64,000 nucleotides of DNA from Agarivorans litoreus. Lineage in GTDB: Bacteria; Pseudomonadota; Gammaproteobacteria; Enterobacterales; Celerinatantimonadaceae. The stretch's first letter is position 1; each line of letters begins with the position of its first letter. The stretch is from NCBI RefSeq assembly GCF_019649015.1, contig NZ_BLPI01000001.1, positions 2,683,001 through 2,747,000 on the forward strand, in the 5' to 3' direction. The position numbers and the translations under genes are program-made. This document shows positions 38,845-49,157 of this stretch, piece by piece. The notes under the pieces were generated by a model. That model was not told the origin of the DNA. It made no database searches and saw only the letters and a program-made list of their open reading frames with translations.

Positions 38845-41049
38845 ATGGAGTCCACCTTTAGGTTCATGGAAGAGCAGAAGTCGCCACAAAATAGAGAGAG
38901 CAAAGAAATCGATTTGCGTCATCTTTTTGTTACTTTGTGGCAAGCAAAATTAAGCATTATATTGGCAGTAATGATGACATTGCTGCTAAGCATGCTGTAC
39001 GTAAAAGCACTGCCTTCTTTATATCAAGCTTCTTCAAAATTAATGATCGGCTACAGCCAAGCAAAAATGGTTGCTGTTGAAGATGTTTACAATTTTGATA
39101 CTCAAGCAGAAGCTTACTTTAATACCGAAACTGAAATACTTCGCTCTGAACGGATAGCTCTCGCAGTTATTCATCAATTAGATTTACAGCATCATCCCGA
39201 ATTTTTACGCAAACCGATCGCGCCTTGGCGTTACTGGTGGCAGGTCATTACTCTTGGCTATAGCTCACAGTTTAGTGCCGCTAATTCGCCCAGCGAAGCC
39301 CAGATTTTGAGGGTTTTTAAAAGCCGCTTATCGGTAACCCCGTTACCTAAAAGTCGTCTAGTAGAGATAAGTTTCAGAAGCTGGGACAAATTACTGGCTC
39401 AACAAGTCTCTATTGCCGTTGCTGAGGCGTATATTGAGTACCATCGTAGCTCCAGTGAAGCAGCAACCGACCAAACTATTGGTTGGTTGCTGCAAGAGCT
39501 GAACAGGTTGAAATCTGCCTTACAAAGCTCTGAAGTTGAATTACAGCTGTATCGCGAACAAGAAAATCTGGTTGACCAAGAAGGTATCCTTGGATTGATT
39601 GGTAAAGAGCTGCAGCAGCTTACTACTCAACAATTAGAAGCCCAAAGGATTAAAAGTGAGGCCAGTGCGCTATGGAATTTGGTACGACGCACGGCCAAAG
39701 GTGACTTGGACAAGCTTACCTCTTTAAGCGAAATCCAACGTGACCCGATGGTACAAAATATAAAACGACGCCGTATCGAGCTTGAACTAGAGCAAGCTGA
39801 TTTAGCTAAGCGTTATGGACCCAAGCACCCTAAAAGGGTGTCGTTAACGGGAGAAATATCGCGGGTTGAACTTGAACTGCGCAGCCAAACCGATTTTATT
39901 ATTTCTGGCATAGAGAAAAGCTACCAGTCTGCAGTGGCACGTGAAGCTGCGTTGTCTGAATCCTTGCGTTTAGCTAAGGTGAGGTATCAAGACCTAAGTC
40001 GTAAAACTACCCGTTTTAACCAACTTACTCGTGAAATCGAAAGTAATACTCGTTTGTATAACACTTTCCTTGAGAAATTTAAGGAAGCCGAGGCTGCAGA
40101 AGGTTTTAATCGCGGTTATGCACAGTTGGTTGATAGCGCACGGATCCCTGAGTCACCGATTAAACCTAAGAAAGCGATTATCGTGATACTGGCAGGCATG
40201 TTAGCTGGAATACTTAGCGTTGTCTTTGTCTTACTTAAACAAGCCATGTCGCGCACTTTCGCTACTGTAGATGAGCTAGAAACTGCCCTCAACGTTGAAG
40301 TCATCGCGGAAGTCCCAAAAGTAAAAGTACGAAGCAACAAGTGGTTAAGGCAAGGCGTTCACCCTTGGTTAGGGGAACCGCTGCGCTCGTTACGAGCCCG
40401 TCTACAAATGCGACCTAATCGTGGTCAAGTCGTATTGTTTACCTCAGCCCTAGAAGGTGAAGGTAAAACGAGCATTACCATTCAAACAGCTTCTGCATGT
40501 AGTGATGTAGAGAAAGTATTGCTGATTGATGCTGACTTGCGTCGAGCTTCCGTCTCTACCTATTTAAACTATCCATTATCGCAACCGGGCTTAACTCATT
40601 TGCTGGCGCGCACTCATTCTGTGTCGCAGTGTATTCATCGCGATAACCAATTGGGCTTTGACGTGCTTACCGCTGGGTTGATTGACCGCCATTCAACCTC
40701 GCTGTTGGCATCGAAGAAGTTCAAATTATTATTAAAGGGTCTGCGTCAGCATTACGATCGGATTGTTATTGAAACTGGACCATTGATGCAGGTGAGTGAT
40801 GCGGTAATGGTTGCTCCGTCGGTTGATGCTACCTTATTGGTAGTGCAAGCTGAACGCACCGATGGTAAATCGATAGAAAACGCGCTAAGCAAGTTAGCGC
40901 GAATGGACTTGGAAATTTCCGGTGTAGTGTTCAATAAAGTCGCCCGCAATAAACGTGCTTACGACTACGACCTTCCTTCGGTACATCTAGTTGAACGTAG
41001 CCCTAAAGTCATTCCTTTACACGAAGACAAGTTTCGCAAACAGGGTTAA
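38845..41049 (+). CDS. Wzc/BY-kinase-like polysaccharide co-polymerase protein (orphan)
   Basis: 734 residues. Wzz-type N-terminal region with membrane segment 1 (about 35-54, LSIILAVMMTLLLSMLYV), a long periplasmic coiled coil with the GPKHPKRVSLTGEI motif, membrane segment 2 (AIIVILAGMLAGILSVVFVLL), then a cytoplasmic P-loop domain. GEGKTS is at 538-543 and Walker A' is VLLIDADLRR. The third motif reads VIETGPL (Glu643) where BY-kinases have IIDTPP. The C-terminus has only two Tyr (YDYD), not the usual cluster, so autokinase activity is doubtful. No polysaccharide genes lie nearby. The start is uncertain: ATG 38845 or 38866. Confidence 0.83.
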   Translation: MESTFRFMEEQKSPQNRESKEIDLRHLFVTLWQAKLSIILAVMMTLLLSMLYVKALPSLYQASSKLMIGYSQAKMVAVEDVYNFDTQAEAYFNTETEILRSERIALAVIHQLDLQHHPEFLRKPIAPWRYWWQVITLGYSSQFSAANSPSEAQILRVFKSRLSVTPLPKSRLVEISFRSWDKLLAQQVSIAVAEAYIEYHRSSSEAATDQTIGWLLQELNRLKSALQSSEVELQLYREQENLVDQEGILGLIGKELQQLTTQQLEAQRIKSEASALWNLVRRTAKGDLDKLTSLSEIQRDPMVQNIKRRRIELELEQADLAKRYGPKHPKRVSLTGEISRVELELRSQTDFIISGIEKSYQSAVAREAALSESLRLAKVRYQDLSRKTTRFNQLTREIESNTRLYNTFLEKFKEAEAAEGFNRGYAQLVDSARIPESPIKPKKAIIVILAGMLAGILSVVFVLLKQAMSRTFATVDELETALNVEVIAEVPKVKVRSNKWLRQGVHPWLGEPLRSLRARLQMRPNRGQVVLFTSALEGEGKTSITIQTASACSDVEKVLLIDADLRRASVSTYLNYPLSQPGLTHLLARTHSVSQCIHRDNQLGFDVLTAGLIDRHSTSLLASKKFKLLLKGLRQHYDRIVIETGPLMQVSDAVMVAPSVDATLLVVQAERTDGKSIENALSKLARMDLEISGVVFNKVARNKRAYDYDLPSVHLVERSPKVIPLHEDKFRKQG

Positions 41050-41118
41050 ATCCTGCCTTAAGCTGGAGAGTTATTTAGTTTTGGTATATGGTTGTGCCGC
41101 ACTATATAGGAAGGGCCC

Positions 41119-42072
41119 ATGCCAGCAACTTACACTACCTCGCCGCATGCGTTTAGTTATTTAGATTTTGAACGCGAAGCTTGGTCAACACTCCGTCAAT
41201 CTGTACCGCTTACTCTTACTGAAGATGATCTGGAACGCATTCGAGGCATCAACGAAGCGTTGTCTTTGCCTCAGGTTGTTGATATTTACCTGCCATTATC
41301 TCGCTTGCTCAACTTATACGTTAAAGCGCGCCAAGACCGCCGCGAAGTATTAGCTAATTTTTTAGGTAGTGGAAAACATGTACCTTATATTATTGGCGTT
41401 TCAGGTAGTGTAGCTGGTGGTAAAAGCACCACGTCGCGGATCTTACAAGCTCTTTTGCAACGGTGGCCAGAACATCCTAAGGTGGATATTGTAACAACCG
41501 ACGGCTTCTTATTGCCTAACGAAGAGCTTGAAGCGCGCGGTTTAATGCAGCGCAAAGGATTTCCGGAAAGTTACGATCAAAAAGCCTTAGTTGATTTTGT
41601 AGCTGCGTTAAAATCTGGTGAAGAATCTGTGTCGGCACCGGTATACTCCCACCTCTCTTACGATATTGTAAAAGACAAGCAGATTAAAGTAGAGCAACCC
41701 GACATTGTTATTTTGGAGGGCTTAAATGTGCTGCAGTCAGCACGTGATTATCCGAACCAGCCTCGCCAGGTATTTGTTTCTGACTATTTGGATTTTTCTA
41801 TTTTTGTCGATGCAGATCCCGAGCAACTAGAAACGTGGTACATCGAACGCTTTCAAAAGTTACGAGCCAGCGCATTTACCCACCCCAGTAACTATTTTCA
41901 TCACTATGCCCAGCTTGATGACATTGAAGCATCAAAGGTAGCTAAAAAAATTTGGTCATCGATTAATTACGTTAATTTGATTGAGAATATTTTACCTACT
42001 CGTGAGCGCGCAGATTTAATTCTAGAGAAAAGTGCTAACCATGAAGTTAGCCGGGTGAGATTAAGAAAATGA
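41119..42072 (+). CDS. coaA: Pantothenate kinase, type I
   Basis: 317 residues. First and controlling step of coenzyme A synthesis, feedback-inhibited by CoA in the family. The P-loop is [30 protein letters not shown] and [10 protein letters not shown] also match. GGAAGGG precedes the ATG. Overlaps murB by 4 bp (ATGA). The neighbourhood coaA-birA-murB next to tRNA-tufB is conserved in gammaproteobacteria. Confidence 0.97.
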   Translation: MPATYTTSPHAFSYLDFEREAWSTLRQSVPLTLTEDDLERIRGINEALSLPQVVDIYLPLSRLLNLYVKARQDRREVLANFLGSGKHVPYIIGVSGSVAGGKSTTSRILQALLQRWPEHPKVDIVTTDGFLLPNEELEARGLMQRKGFPESYDQKALVDFVAALKSGEESVSAPVYSHLSYDIVKDKQIKVEQPDIVILEGLNVLQSARDYPNQPRQVFVSDYLDFSIFVDADPEQLETWYIERFQKLRASAFTHPSNYFHHYAQLDDIEASKVAKKIWSSINYVNLIENILPTRERADLILEKSANHEVSRVRLRK

Positions 42073-43136
42073 GTGTAGTGTCGGCTATTAAACGCGACGT
42101 TGATTTAACTAGCTACAACACTTTTGGCTTGGCTGCTAAAGCCAAATATTTTGTAGAGCTAACAAATTCGAACGATATTGGCGAGTTGGTGAGTTGGATA
42201 CGTGCTGAACAGCTACCTTGGATGGTAATTGGTGGAGGTTCTAACTTACTGCTTCTTGAAGACTTTGCGGGCCTAGTGGTGCTAAACCAGCTGCGAGGTA
42301 TTGAAGTGAGCGAAACAGCTGACAGTTATTCTATTAGGGCAGCGGCGGGTGAAGATTGGCATAAATTTGTAAAATGGACTGTAGAACAAGGAATGCCCGG
42401 TTTAGAAAATTTGGCACTTATCCCTGGTACGGTAGGAGCCTCACCGGTACAAAATATTGGAGCTTATGGAGTGGAACTGGCTGATGTATGTTCCGAGGTT
42501 GAATATTATTCGATACACTCTAACCGCACACAAGTTATTAGCTCTGAAGATTGCCAGTTTGCCTATCGAGATAGCATCTTTAAAAGCGCCTTAAAAGACC
42601 AAGTTATTATCAGTCACGTGACTTTTAAGCTGAATAAATCTTGGCAAGCCAAATGCGAATACGGTGGTTTAAAGCAGCTAGAGGCAGATATTAGTGCTCA
42701 GACGATTTTTGATGAAGTATGTAAGATGCGCATTAGCAAACTTCCTGACCCACAGGTATTAGGAAATGCTGGGAGCTTTTTTAAGAATCCATTAGTGAGT
42801 AACGAACAGCTTGCTAAATTGTTGTGTCGCTATCCCGATATGCCTAATTACTCTGCTACAAACGGCCTGTCTAAGCTAGCTGCTGGTTGGTTGATCGATC
42901 AACTTGGCCTTAAAGGATATACTGTTGGCGGAGCAGCAGTGCATCAAGATCAAGCTTTAGTCTTAGTAAATATAGCCAATGCAAAAGCGATTGATTTACT
43001 TGCGTTATGTCGTCACATTCGCCAGCAAGTTTGGCAACGTTTCGATGTGCTATTGCAGCCGGAGGTTCGCTTCATAAATAGTATTGGTGAGGTTGAGCCA
43101 ACACTTGTTTTAGGAATGCCTGATGCAGGAGAGTAA
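42069..43136 (+). CDS. murB: UDP-N-acetylenolpyruvoylglucosamine reductase
   Basis: 355 residues, type I MurB. FAD enzyme reducing UDP-GlcNAc-enolpyruvate to UDP-MurNAc for peptidoglycan. It shows [16 protein letters not shown], the FAD loop [38 protein letters not shown], and the catalytic Ser in [11 protein letters not shown] with a C-terminal Glu in QPEVRFI. Overlaps birA by 14 bp. Confidence 0.96.
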   Translation: MSVVSAIKRDVDLTSYNTFGLAAKAKYFVELTNSNDIGELVSWIRAEQLPWMVIGGGSNLLLLEDFAGLVVLNQLRGIEVSETADSYSIRAAAGEDWHKFVKWTVEQGMPGLENLALIPGTVGASPVQNIGAYGVELADVCSEVEYYSIHSNRTQVISSEDCQFAYRDSIFKSALKDQVIISHVTFKLNKSWQAKCEYGGLKQLEADISAQTIFDEVCKMRISKLPDPQVLGNAGSFFKNPLVSNEQLAKLLCRYPDMPNYSATNGLSKLAAGWLIDQLGLKGYTVGGAAVHQDQALVLVNIANAKAIDLLALCRHIRQQVWQRFDVLLQPEVRFINSIGEVEPTLVLGMPDAGE

Positions 43137-44085
43137 ACCTTATCAGTTGATTAAAGCGCTGGCACCGGGGGAGTTTTGCTCAGGCGAAAGTTTAGCTAAG
43201 CAACTAAAAGTATCAAGAACCACAGTTGCTAGTTATATCAAACAATATAGCGGACTTGGTTTAGACATTTATAGCGTTAAGGGCAAAGGCTATCGTTTAG
43301 CTGATTCACTTTCTTTGTTAAACGCAGCCCGGCTAGAACTAGCTCTTCCCCAAAATCGCCCTATAGTTATCGACCAGTTAGACTCCACTAATGCATGGTT
43401 AATGAACCACATAGATACTACTGACCACGGTCAACTCATTTTGGCTGAATATCAAAGTGCAGGTAGGGGGCGGCGAGGTAGAGCATGGCAAACGCCTTAT
43501 GCGGGTCAACTTTGTATGTCCTTACTGTGGCGTCTGCAAGATGGTATTGAAGCTGCCATGGGACTGAGCTTAGCGGTAGGCCTCGCTATTGTGGAGGCGT
43601 TAGAAAATGTCGGTTTTAAAGAGCTAGGATTAAAGTGGCCTAATGATATTTACCTGCAAGGTAAAAAGCTCGGTGGGGTATTAATAGAGCTACAAGGCCA
43701 TGCAAACAGTGAAGTGAGTTTAGTGGTGGGCTTGGGGGTAAACGTTAAAGTAGGAAGTTTACAGGCTGAACTAATTGATCAAGCATTTGCGCAGTTACAA
43801 AGTCATTCCAAATTACCAATTAATCGCACTGAATTAGCCATAGCTATTGTTGAATCTTTGAATCAGATGTTCGAGGTATTTCGGTTGCAGGGCTTCGCTG
43901 CACTGCAGCAACGCTGGAATCGCTATGATATTTTTGCCAATCAAGCGGTGAGTTTGCGTTTTTCTGAGGAGCGGCAGTTGAAAGGGCTCGCCAAAGGCGT
44001 GGATAAACAAGGCCAATTGTTGCTTGAAATTGATGGTCAACATCAAGCCTTTATGGCCGGTGAAGTATCGCTACGCGGCCAATAA
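43123..44085 (+). CDS. birA: Biotin ligase and biotin operon repressor
   Basis: 320 residues. An N-terminal winged helix (ESLAKQLKVSRTTVASYIKQY) shows it can repress DNA. The catalytic domain has the biotinyl-AMP loop AGRGRRGRAWQTPY and KWPNDIYLQGKKLGGVLIEL, and the C-terminal SH3-like domain ends the protein. It biotinylates AccB and with biotin represses bio genes; no bio operon is in the window apart from bioH. Confidence 0.96.
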   Translation: MQESKPYQLIKALAPGEFCSGESLAKQLKVSRTTVASYIKQYSGLGLDIYSVKGKGYRLADSLSLLNAARLELALPQNRPIVIDQLDSTNAWLMNHIDTTDHGQLILAEYQSAGRGRRGRAWQTPYAGQLCMSLLWRLQDGIEAAMGLSLAVGLAIVEALENVGFKELGLKWPNDIYLQGKKLGGVLIELQGHANSEVSLVVGLGVNVKVGSLQAELIDQAFAQLQSHSKLPINRTELAIAIVESLNQMFEVFRLQGFAALQQRWNRYDIFANQAVSLRFSEERQLKGLAKGVDKQGQLLLEIDGQHQAFMAGEVSLRGQ

Positions 44086-44149
44086 TTGAGCCCGCTGGCT
44101 GATTTTTGCGCGTTCACATCAATCCTTAGTTTTTTTTTCCATTTGGTTG

Positions 44150-44178
44150 TTGCATTTAATAAATGCATTACATAGAAT
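44150..44178 (+). promoter_or_regulatory. Promoter of the tRNA-tufB unit
   Basis: TTGCAT (44150-44155), 17 bp, TAGAAT (44173-44178), followed by a GC-rich discriminator (GCGCAGC). The start would be near 44185, 12 bp before the first tRNA. Confidence 0.75.
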
Positions 44179-44196
44179 GCGCAGCACTTAAGCGAT

Positions 44197-44272
<76 letters not shown>

Positions 44273-44314
44273 TCTCTTAAGTGTAAGGCTTCACCTTATT
44301 AAAGGTGACAGTGT

Positions 44315-44398
44315 GGGGGGGTTCCCGAGTGGCCAAAGGGAGCAGATTGTAAATCTGCCGCGAAAGCTTCGATGGTTCGAATCCGTCCCCCCCCACCA
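44315..44398 (+). tRNA. tyrU: tRNA-Tyr (anticodon GTA)
   Basis: 84 nt with a long variable arm (class II). All-G/all-C acceptor stem of 7 bp, TTCCCGAG D-arm start, anticodon loop ATTGTAAAT, T-stem GATGG/CCGTC, encoded CCA. Confidence 0.95.
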
Positions 44399-44435
44399 TT
44401 TATTTTGGTAGTAGGTCGTCTTCCAAAGGTTTGAT

Positions 44436-44510
<75 letters not shown>

Positions 44511-44514
44511 CAGT

Positions 44515-44590
44515 GCTGATATAGCTCAGTTGGTAGAGCGCACCCTTGGTAAGGGTGAGGTCGGCAGTTCGAATCTGCCTATCAGCACCA
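44515..44590 (+). tRNA. thrT: tRNA-Thr (anticodon GGT)
   Basis: 76 nt. Acceptor GCTGATA/TATCAGC, anticodon arm CACCCTTGGTAAGGGTG, T-loop TTCGAAT, encoded CCA. It ends 94 bp before tufB; the primary transcript is expected to be cut here. Confidence 0.96.
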
Positions 44591-44684
44591 CATTCCTTTT
44601 TTAGTCTCCCTATTACTTTTTACCGGTCGGTAAGCGTAAACCAATGGTGCTTTGTACCAATGACCTTTATCCAGAGGGACTATT

Positions 44685-45869
44685 ATGTCTAAAGAAAAAT
44701 TTGAACGTTCAAAACCGCACGTAAACGTTGGTACAATTGGCCACGTTGACCACGGTAAAACAACTCTAACAGCTGCTATTACCAACGTACTTGCAAAAGT
44801 ATACGGTGGTGAAGCTAAAGATTTCGCAGCAATCGATAACGCTCCAGAAGAGCGCGAGCGCGGTATCACCATTTCTACTTCACACGTAGAGTACGACACA
44901 CCAACTCGTCACTACGCACACGTAGACTGTCCTGGACACGCCGATTACGTTAAAAACATGATCACTGGTGCAGCACAAATGGACGGCGCTATCCTAGTAG
45001 TAGCGTCTACAGATGGCCCAATGCCACAAACCCGTGAGCACATCCTACTTTCTCGTCAGGTTGGTGTACCTTACATCATCGTATTCATGAACAAATGTGA
45101 CATGGTAGACGACGAAGAGCTTCTAGAATTAGTAGAAATGGAAGTACGTGAACTTCTATCAGAATACGAATTCCCAGGTGATGACATTCCAGTAATCCAA
45201 GGTTCAGCGCTTAAAGCCCTAGAAGGCGAAGAGCAATGGGAAGCAAAAATCATTGAGCTTGCAGAAGCACTAGATTCTTACATTCCAGAGCCAGAGCGTG
45301 ACATCGACAAGCCATTCCTACTACCAATTGAAGATGTATTCTCAATTTCAGGTCGTGGTACGGTAGTAACAGGTCGTGTAGAGCGCGGTATCATCAAAGT
45401 TTCAGAAGAGATTGAAATTGTTGGTATCAAAGAAACTACAAAAACAACCTGTACAGGTGTTGAAATGTTCCGCAAGCTTCTAGACGAAGGTCGTGCAGGT
45501 GAGAACTGTGGTATCTTGTTACGTGGTACTAAGCGTGATGACGTACAGCGTGGTCAAGTATTGGCAGCTCCTGGTTCAATTACTCCACACACCAAGTTTG
45601 AAGCAGAAGTATACGTACTAAGCAAAGACGAAGGTGGCCGTCACACGCCATTCTTCAAAGGCTACCGTCCACAGTTCTACTTCCGTACAACTGACGTAAC
45701 TGGTGCAGTAGAGTTACCAGAAGGCGTAGAAATGGTAATGCCAGGCGACAACTTGAAATTTGTTGTAGAGCTAATTTGCCCAATCGCGATGGACGAAGGT
45801 TTACGCTTCGCAATCCGTGAAGGTGGCCGTACAGTAGGTGCGGGTGTTGTAGCTAAAATCTTCGAATAA
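44685..45869 (+). CDS. tufB: Elongation factor Tu (copy B)
   Basis: 394 residues. GTPase that brings aminoacyl-tRNA to the ribosome. P-loop [11 protein letters not shown], effector region [19 protein letters not shown]. Starts with ATG after AGAGGGAC. The coding sequence reads as identical to the visible part of tufA at 62942. Transcribed with the four tRNAs and ended by a terminator. Confidence 0.99.
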   Translation: MSKEKFERSKPHVNVGTIGHVDHGKTTLTAAITNVLAKVYGGEAKDFAAIDNAPEERERGITISTSHVEYDTPTRHYAHVDCPGHADYVKNMITGAAQMDGAILVVASTDGPMPQTREHILLSRQVGVPYIIVFMNKCDMVDDEELLELVEMEVRELLSEYEFPGDDIPVIQGSALKALEGEEQWEAKIIELAEALDSYIPEPERDIDKPFLLPIEDVFSISGRGTVVTGRVERGIIKVSEEIEIVGIKETTKTTCTGVEMFRKLLDEGRAGENCGILLRGTKRDDVQRGQVLAAPGSITPHTKFEAEVYVLSKDEGGRHTPFFKGYRPQFYFRTTDVTGAVELPEGVEMVMPGDNLKFVVELICPIAMDEGLRFAIREGGRTVGAGVVAKIFE

Positions 45870-45887
45870 GAAGACTAGCACAGCAAG

Positions 45888-45914
45888 AAAAAGGTCGCGT
45901 AAGCGGCCTTTTTT
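45888..45914 (+). terminator. Intrinsic terminator of tufB
   Basis: AAAAAGGTCGC-GTAA-GCGGCCTTTTTT, 11-bp stem with one T-G wobble and a T6 tract. Confidence 0.92.
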
Positions 45915-46009
45915 GTTTTTAAAGGCAAGATCTTTAAGTATTGCTCTGGTGTTATAAATACCTGGGCAATTTATTGTTTGCCTAGTCGCGTTTTTTCGAC
46001 ATTCAAGGG

Positions 46010-46038
46010 TTACAATCTTGAAACAAAGTGCCTATAAT
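46010..46038 (+). promoter_or_regulatory. Promoter of tRNA-Trp and secE-nusG
   Basis: TTACAA (46010-46015), 17 bp, TATAAT (46033-46038); the tRNA begins 18 bp after the -10. Confidence 0.78.
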
Positions 46039-46055
46039 GTCGGGCTTCGTGCTAT

Positions 46056-46131
46056 AGGGGTGTAGTTCCAATGGCAGAACGTCGGATTCCAAATCCGAAT
46101 GTTGGGAGTTCGAATCTCTCCACCCCTGCCA
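46056..46131 (+). tRNA. trpT: tRNA-Trp (anticodon CCA)
   Basis: 76 nt. Acceptor AGGGGTG/CACCCCT, anticodon arm CGGATTCCAAATCCG, T-loop TTCGAAT, encoded CCA. It lies just before secE as in many non-enteric gammaproteobacteria. Confidence 0.96.
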
Positions 46132-46185
46132 CTATCCCTATATGAAGGGATTTATGATTTTGTGGGATTATTTGTAGGTTGTTTG

Positions 46186-46563
46186 ATGAGTACCAGTACT
46201 GAAAACCAAAGTGGGTCGTTAGATGGCCTAAAATGGGCATTAGCTGCTCTAATTTTAATCGCCGCTGTTGTAGGTAACTACCTATATACAGATATGTCGA
46301 TTTTGGTGCGTGTAATCGGTGTTGTGATTGCCGTGATTGCTGCTTTAGGCATTGCATCGCAAACCAATAAAGGCAAGCAAGCCTTCGAATTTGCTAAAGA
46401 GTCGCGTATGGAAGTGCGCAAGGTTATCTGGCCTACTCGTCAAGAAGCCATTCAAACTACCATGATTGTATTAGCTGCTACTGCATTCATGTCTCTAATT
46501 TTGTGGGGTCTAGATGCGATATTGGTTCGCCTAGTTGCCTTTGTTACAGGGGTAGGTATCTAA
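46186..46563 (+). CDS. secE: Preprotein translocase subunit SecE
   Basis: 125 residues, long (three-helix) form as in E. coli. Membrane segments lie near 19-36, 43-62 and 93-115, with the conserved amphipathic segment [20 protein letters not shown]. Start by alignment at MSTSTENQ with AGG 8 nt upstream. Stop and nusG start share one base. Confidence 0.96.
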   Translation: MSTSTENQSGSLDGLKWALAALILIAAVVGNYLYTDMSILVRVIGVVIAVIAALGIASQTNKGKQAFEFAKESRMEVRKVIWPTRQEAIQTTMIVLAATAFMSLILWGLDAILVRLVAFVTGVGI

Positions 46564-47108
46564 TGACTGAAGAGCGCAAATTGCGTTGGTACGTGGTTCA
46601 GGCTTTTTCTGGCTATGAAGCTCGCGTATCTAAATCATTAAAAGAGTACATCCAAATTCATTCTATGGAAGATTCTTTTGGTGAGATTCTAGTACCAACT
46701 GAAGAAGTAGTTGAAATGCGCGCTGGTCAAAAACGTAAGAGTGAGCGCAAGTTCTTCCCTGGTTACGTTTTGGTTCAAATGGACCTAAATGATGAAAGCT
46801 GGCACTTAGTGAAAAGTGTGCCACGGGTACTAGGCTTTATTGGTGGAACGGCAGAGCGCCCTGCACCAATTTCAGATAAAGAAGCTAAAGCTATCTTGGA
46901 TCGCTTGGATGAAACCAGCGATAAGCCAAGACCAAAAACTCTATTCGAACCAGGCGAAGTGGTTCGTGTTACCGATGGCCCATTCGCCGACTTCAACGGT
47001 ACTATCGAAGAAGTGGATTACGAAAAGAGCCGGGTAAAAGTATCTGTATTGATTTTCGGCCGAGCTACGCCAGTAGAGCTAGAATTCGGACAAATCGAGA
47101 AAGGCTGA
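46563..47108 (+). CDS. nusG: Transcription termination/antitermination factor NusG
   Basis: 181 residues, same as E. coli. NGN domain ([32 protein letters not shown]) and C-terminal KOW domain ([20 protein letters not shown]). Links RNA polymerase to Rho or S10. The ATG is embedded in the secE stop codon. Confidence 0.98.
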   Translation: MTEERKLRWYVVQAFSGYEARVSKSLKEYIQIHSMEDSFGEILVPTEEVVEMRAGQKRKSERKFFPGYVLVQMDLNDESWHLVKSVPRVLGFIGGTAERPAPISDKEAKAILDRLDETSDKPRPKTLFEPGEVVRVTDGPFADFNGTIEEVDYEKSRVKVSVLIFGRATPVELEFGQIEKG

Positions 47109-47126
47109 TAAAAAATAAACAATCAG

Positions 47127-47170
47127 TTGTTTTTAGGGCAGGGGATCGACTATAATCCGCTGCCCTTTGT
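47127..47170 (+). promoter_or_regulatory. rplK promoter overlapping a nusG terminator hairpin
   Basis: TTGTTT (47127-47132), 18 bp, TATAAT (47151-47156). The -10 box sits at the loop and right arm of the hairpin GGGCAGGGGAT (47136-47146) / ATCCGCTGCCC (47155-47165), one mismatch, followed by TTTGTT. The same bases therefore look like a terminator for secE-nusG and the start of the rplKA transcript. Confidence 0.72.
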
Positions 47171-47232
47171 TCTATCGGGAAGCTAATCGCAAGTGCGAAA
47201 GGCGTTTGAACCCAAATTAAGGTAAATTTAAA

Positions 47233-47661
47233 ATGGCTAAAAAAGTCCAAGCTTATATCAAGCTTCAAGTTGCTGCGGGTGCCGCAAACCCGTCACCACC
47301 AGTTGGTCCTGCTCTAGGTCAACATGGTGTAAACATCATGGAATTCTGTAAAGCATTCAACGCTAAAACAGATTCAATTGAGAAAGGCGCACCAGTACCT
47401 GTAGTTATTACAGTATATGCTGACCGTTCTTTCACTTTTGAAACCAAAACTCCACCTGCTTCTTACTTATTGAAGAAAGCGGCTGGCATCAAGTCTGGTT
47501 CTGGTGTTCCAAACAAAGAAAAAGTTGGCAAAGTAACGCGCGCTCAACTAGAAGAGATTGTTAATACTAAAGCAGTAGATATGACTGGTGCTGACGTAGA
47601 GGCAATGGTTCGTTCAATTGAAGGTTCTGCCCGTTCTATGGGCTTGGTTGTAGAGGGCTAA
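47233..47661 (+). CDS. rplK: 50S ribosomal protein L11
   Basis: 142 residues. Base of the L7/L12 stalk, needed for RelA activation. [36 protein letters not shown] is the standard N-terminal block with the Pro residues seen in thiostrepton-binding L11. Confidence 0.98.
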   Translation: MAKKVQAYIKLQVAAGAANPSPPVGPALGQHGVNIMEFCKAFNAKTDSIEKGAPVPVVITVYADRSFTFETKTPPASYLLKKAAGIKSGSGVPNKEKVGKVTRAQLEEIVNTKAVDMTGADVEAMVRSIEGSARSMGLVVEG

Positions 47662-47665
47662 TACG

Positions 47666-48367
47666 ATGGCAAAACTTTCTAAGCGCATGCGTGCGATCAA
47701 CGAAAAAGTTGATTCAACAAAAGAATACCCAGTAAACGAAGCGGTTGCTCTTCTTAAAGAGTTAGCGTCAGCTAAGTTCCTAGAAAGCGTAGATGCAGCG
47801 GTTAACCTTGGTGTTGACCCCCGTAAATCTGACCAAAACGTTCGTGGTGCTACGGTACTACCACACGGTACTGGTCGTAACGTTCGTGTTGCTGTATTTA
47901 CTCAAGGCGCTAACGCCGAAGCTGCTACTGAAGCTGGTGCTGACGTAGTTGGTATGGACGACTTGGCTGCTCAAGTTAAAGCCGGTGAAATGGACTTTGA
48001 CGTAGTAATTGCTTCTCCAGATGCAATGCGCGTTGTTGGTCAACTAGGTCAAATCCTAGGTCCACGTGGTTTAATGCCTAACCCTAAAGTGGGTACAGTT
48101 ACTCCTAACGTAGCTGACGCAGTTAAACTAGCTAAAGCGGGTCAGATTCGTTACCGCAATGACAAAAACGGTATTATCCATACTACTATTGGTAAAGCCG
48201 ATTTTGATGCTGACAAGCTTAAAGAGAACCTTGAAGCGTTGGTTGTAGCTCTTAAAAAAGCGAAACCTGCTCAGTCTAAAGGTCAATTCATCAAGAAAGT
48301 TAGCCTATCAACCACTATGGGTGCTGGTTTAACAATTGATGTGACTTCTTTAGATACTCAAGCTTAA
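47666..48367 (+). CDS. rplA: 50S ribosomal protein L1
   Basis: 233 residues. Mobile L1 stalk and expected translational repressor of rpl[14 protein letters not shown] and [17 protein letters not shown] are diagnostic. It starts 4 bp after rplK. Confidence 0.98.
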   Translation: MAKLSKRMRAINEKVDSTKEYPVNEAVALLKELASAKFLESVDAAVNLGVDPRKSDQNVRGATVLPHGTGRNVRVAVFTQGANAEAATEAGADVVGMDDLAAQVKAGEMDFDVVIASPDAMRVVGQLGQILGPRGLMPNPKVGTVTPNVADAVKLAKAGQIRYRNDKNGIIHTTIGKADFDADKLKENLEALVVALKKAKPAQSKGQFIKKVSLSTTMGAGLTIDVTSLDTQA

Positions 48368-48373
48368 TTATTT

Positions 48374-48411
48374 ACAAAGCGCAAAATTTATACTATTATT
48401 TTGCGCTTTGT
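48374..48411 (+). terminator. Perfect 14-bp hairpin between rplA and rplJ
   Basis: ACAAAGCGCAAAAT / ATTTTGCGCTTTGT around a 10-base loop, then ATTTATGGG. Without a T run it is a weak terminator; it may end most rplKA transcripts or be a processing stem upstream of the L10 leader. Confidence 0.55.
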
Positions 48412-48433
48412 ATTTATGGGTCAGGGCTTATGC

Positions 48434-48605
48434 CCTCATCCAAGACCGTAGGTGCTAGTTTCTAGCTTAATCTCCTACGTAGATGGTGAGGAAACCCAAG
48501 AATAATTTTTTATTCTGGACAACCAAACCGTAAAGGCCTCTAAATCTAATGATTTAGAGGGAAGTAAACACCAGATTTATCTGGTATTGGAATCCAGGAG
48601 TAAAG
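48434..48605 (+). promoter_or_regulatory. L10 leader (autoregulatory 5' region of rplJL)
   Basis: CCTCATCCAAGACCGTAGG pairs with CCTAC...GATGGTGAGG (48474-48491), the interrupted stem recognised by the L10(L7/L12) complex in E. coli. Three more hairpins follow: AGAATAA/TTATTCT, CCTCTAAATC/GATTTAGAGG (48537-48560) and CCAGA/TCTGG (48571-48584), leading to the AGGAG of rplJ. Binding of L10 is known for the family and inferred here. Confidence 0.8.
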
Positions 48606-48608
48606 CCA

Positions 48609-49103
48609 ATGGCCTTAAGACTCGAAGACAAGAAGCAAATTGTTGCTAGCGTCAACGAAGCTGCCAAAGGTGCACTTTCTGCAGTAGTTGCTGATTCACG
48701 TGGCGTAACTGTAGATGCGATGACTTCACTTCGTGCAAAAGCACGTGAAGCTGGCGTATCTATGCAAGTGGTTCGTAATACCCTTGCTCGCCGTGCAGTA
48801 GCTGGCACAGACCTAGAGTGTCTTACTGAGACATTTACTGGTCCTACTTTGATTGCCTTCTCTAACGAGCACCCAGGTGCTGCAGCGCGTCTATTTACAG
48901 ACTTCGCTAAAGAGCAAGAAAATTTCGAAGTACGTGCAGCAGCATTTGAAGGTGCATTAGCAGACGTAAACGTTCTTGCAAAACTACCAACTTACGAAGA
49001 AGCAATTGCCAAGTTAATGGCAACTATGAAAGAAGCTTCTGCAGGCAAGCTGGTACGCACTCTGGCCGCGCTACGCGATCAAAAAGAGTCAGAAGCAGCA
49101 TAA
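48609..49103 (+). CDS. rplJ: 50S ribosomal protein L10
   Basis: 164 residues. Anchors L7/L12 dimers to the ribosome through its C-terminal helix and represses its own m[39 protein letters not shown] and [10 protein letters not shown] match. Confidence 0.98.
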   Translation: MALRLEDKKQIVASVNEAAKGALSAVVADSRGVTVDAMTSLRAKAREAGVSMQVVRNTLARRAVAGTDLECLTETFTGPTLIAFSNEHPGAAARLFTDFAKEQENFEVRAAAFEGALADVNVLAKLPTYEEAIAKLMATMKEASAGKLVRTLAALRDQKESEAA

Positions 49104-49157
49104 TTTGCTTGTTGCTACATTATTTTATAAATTTAATTGAATTTAGGAATTTGAGTC

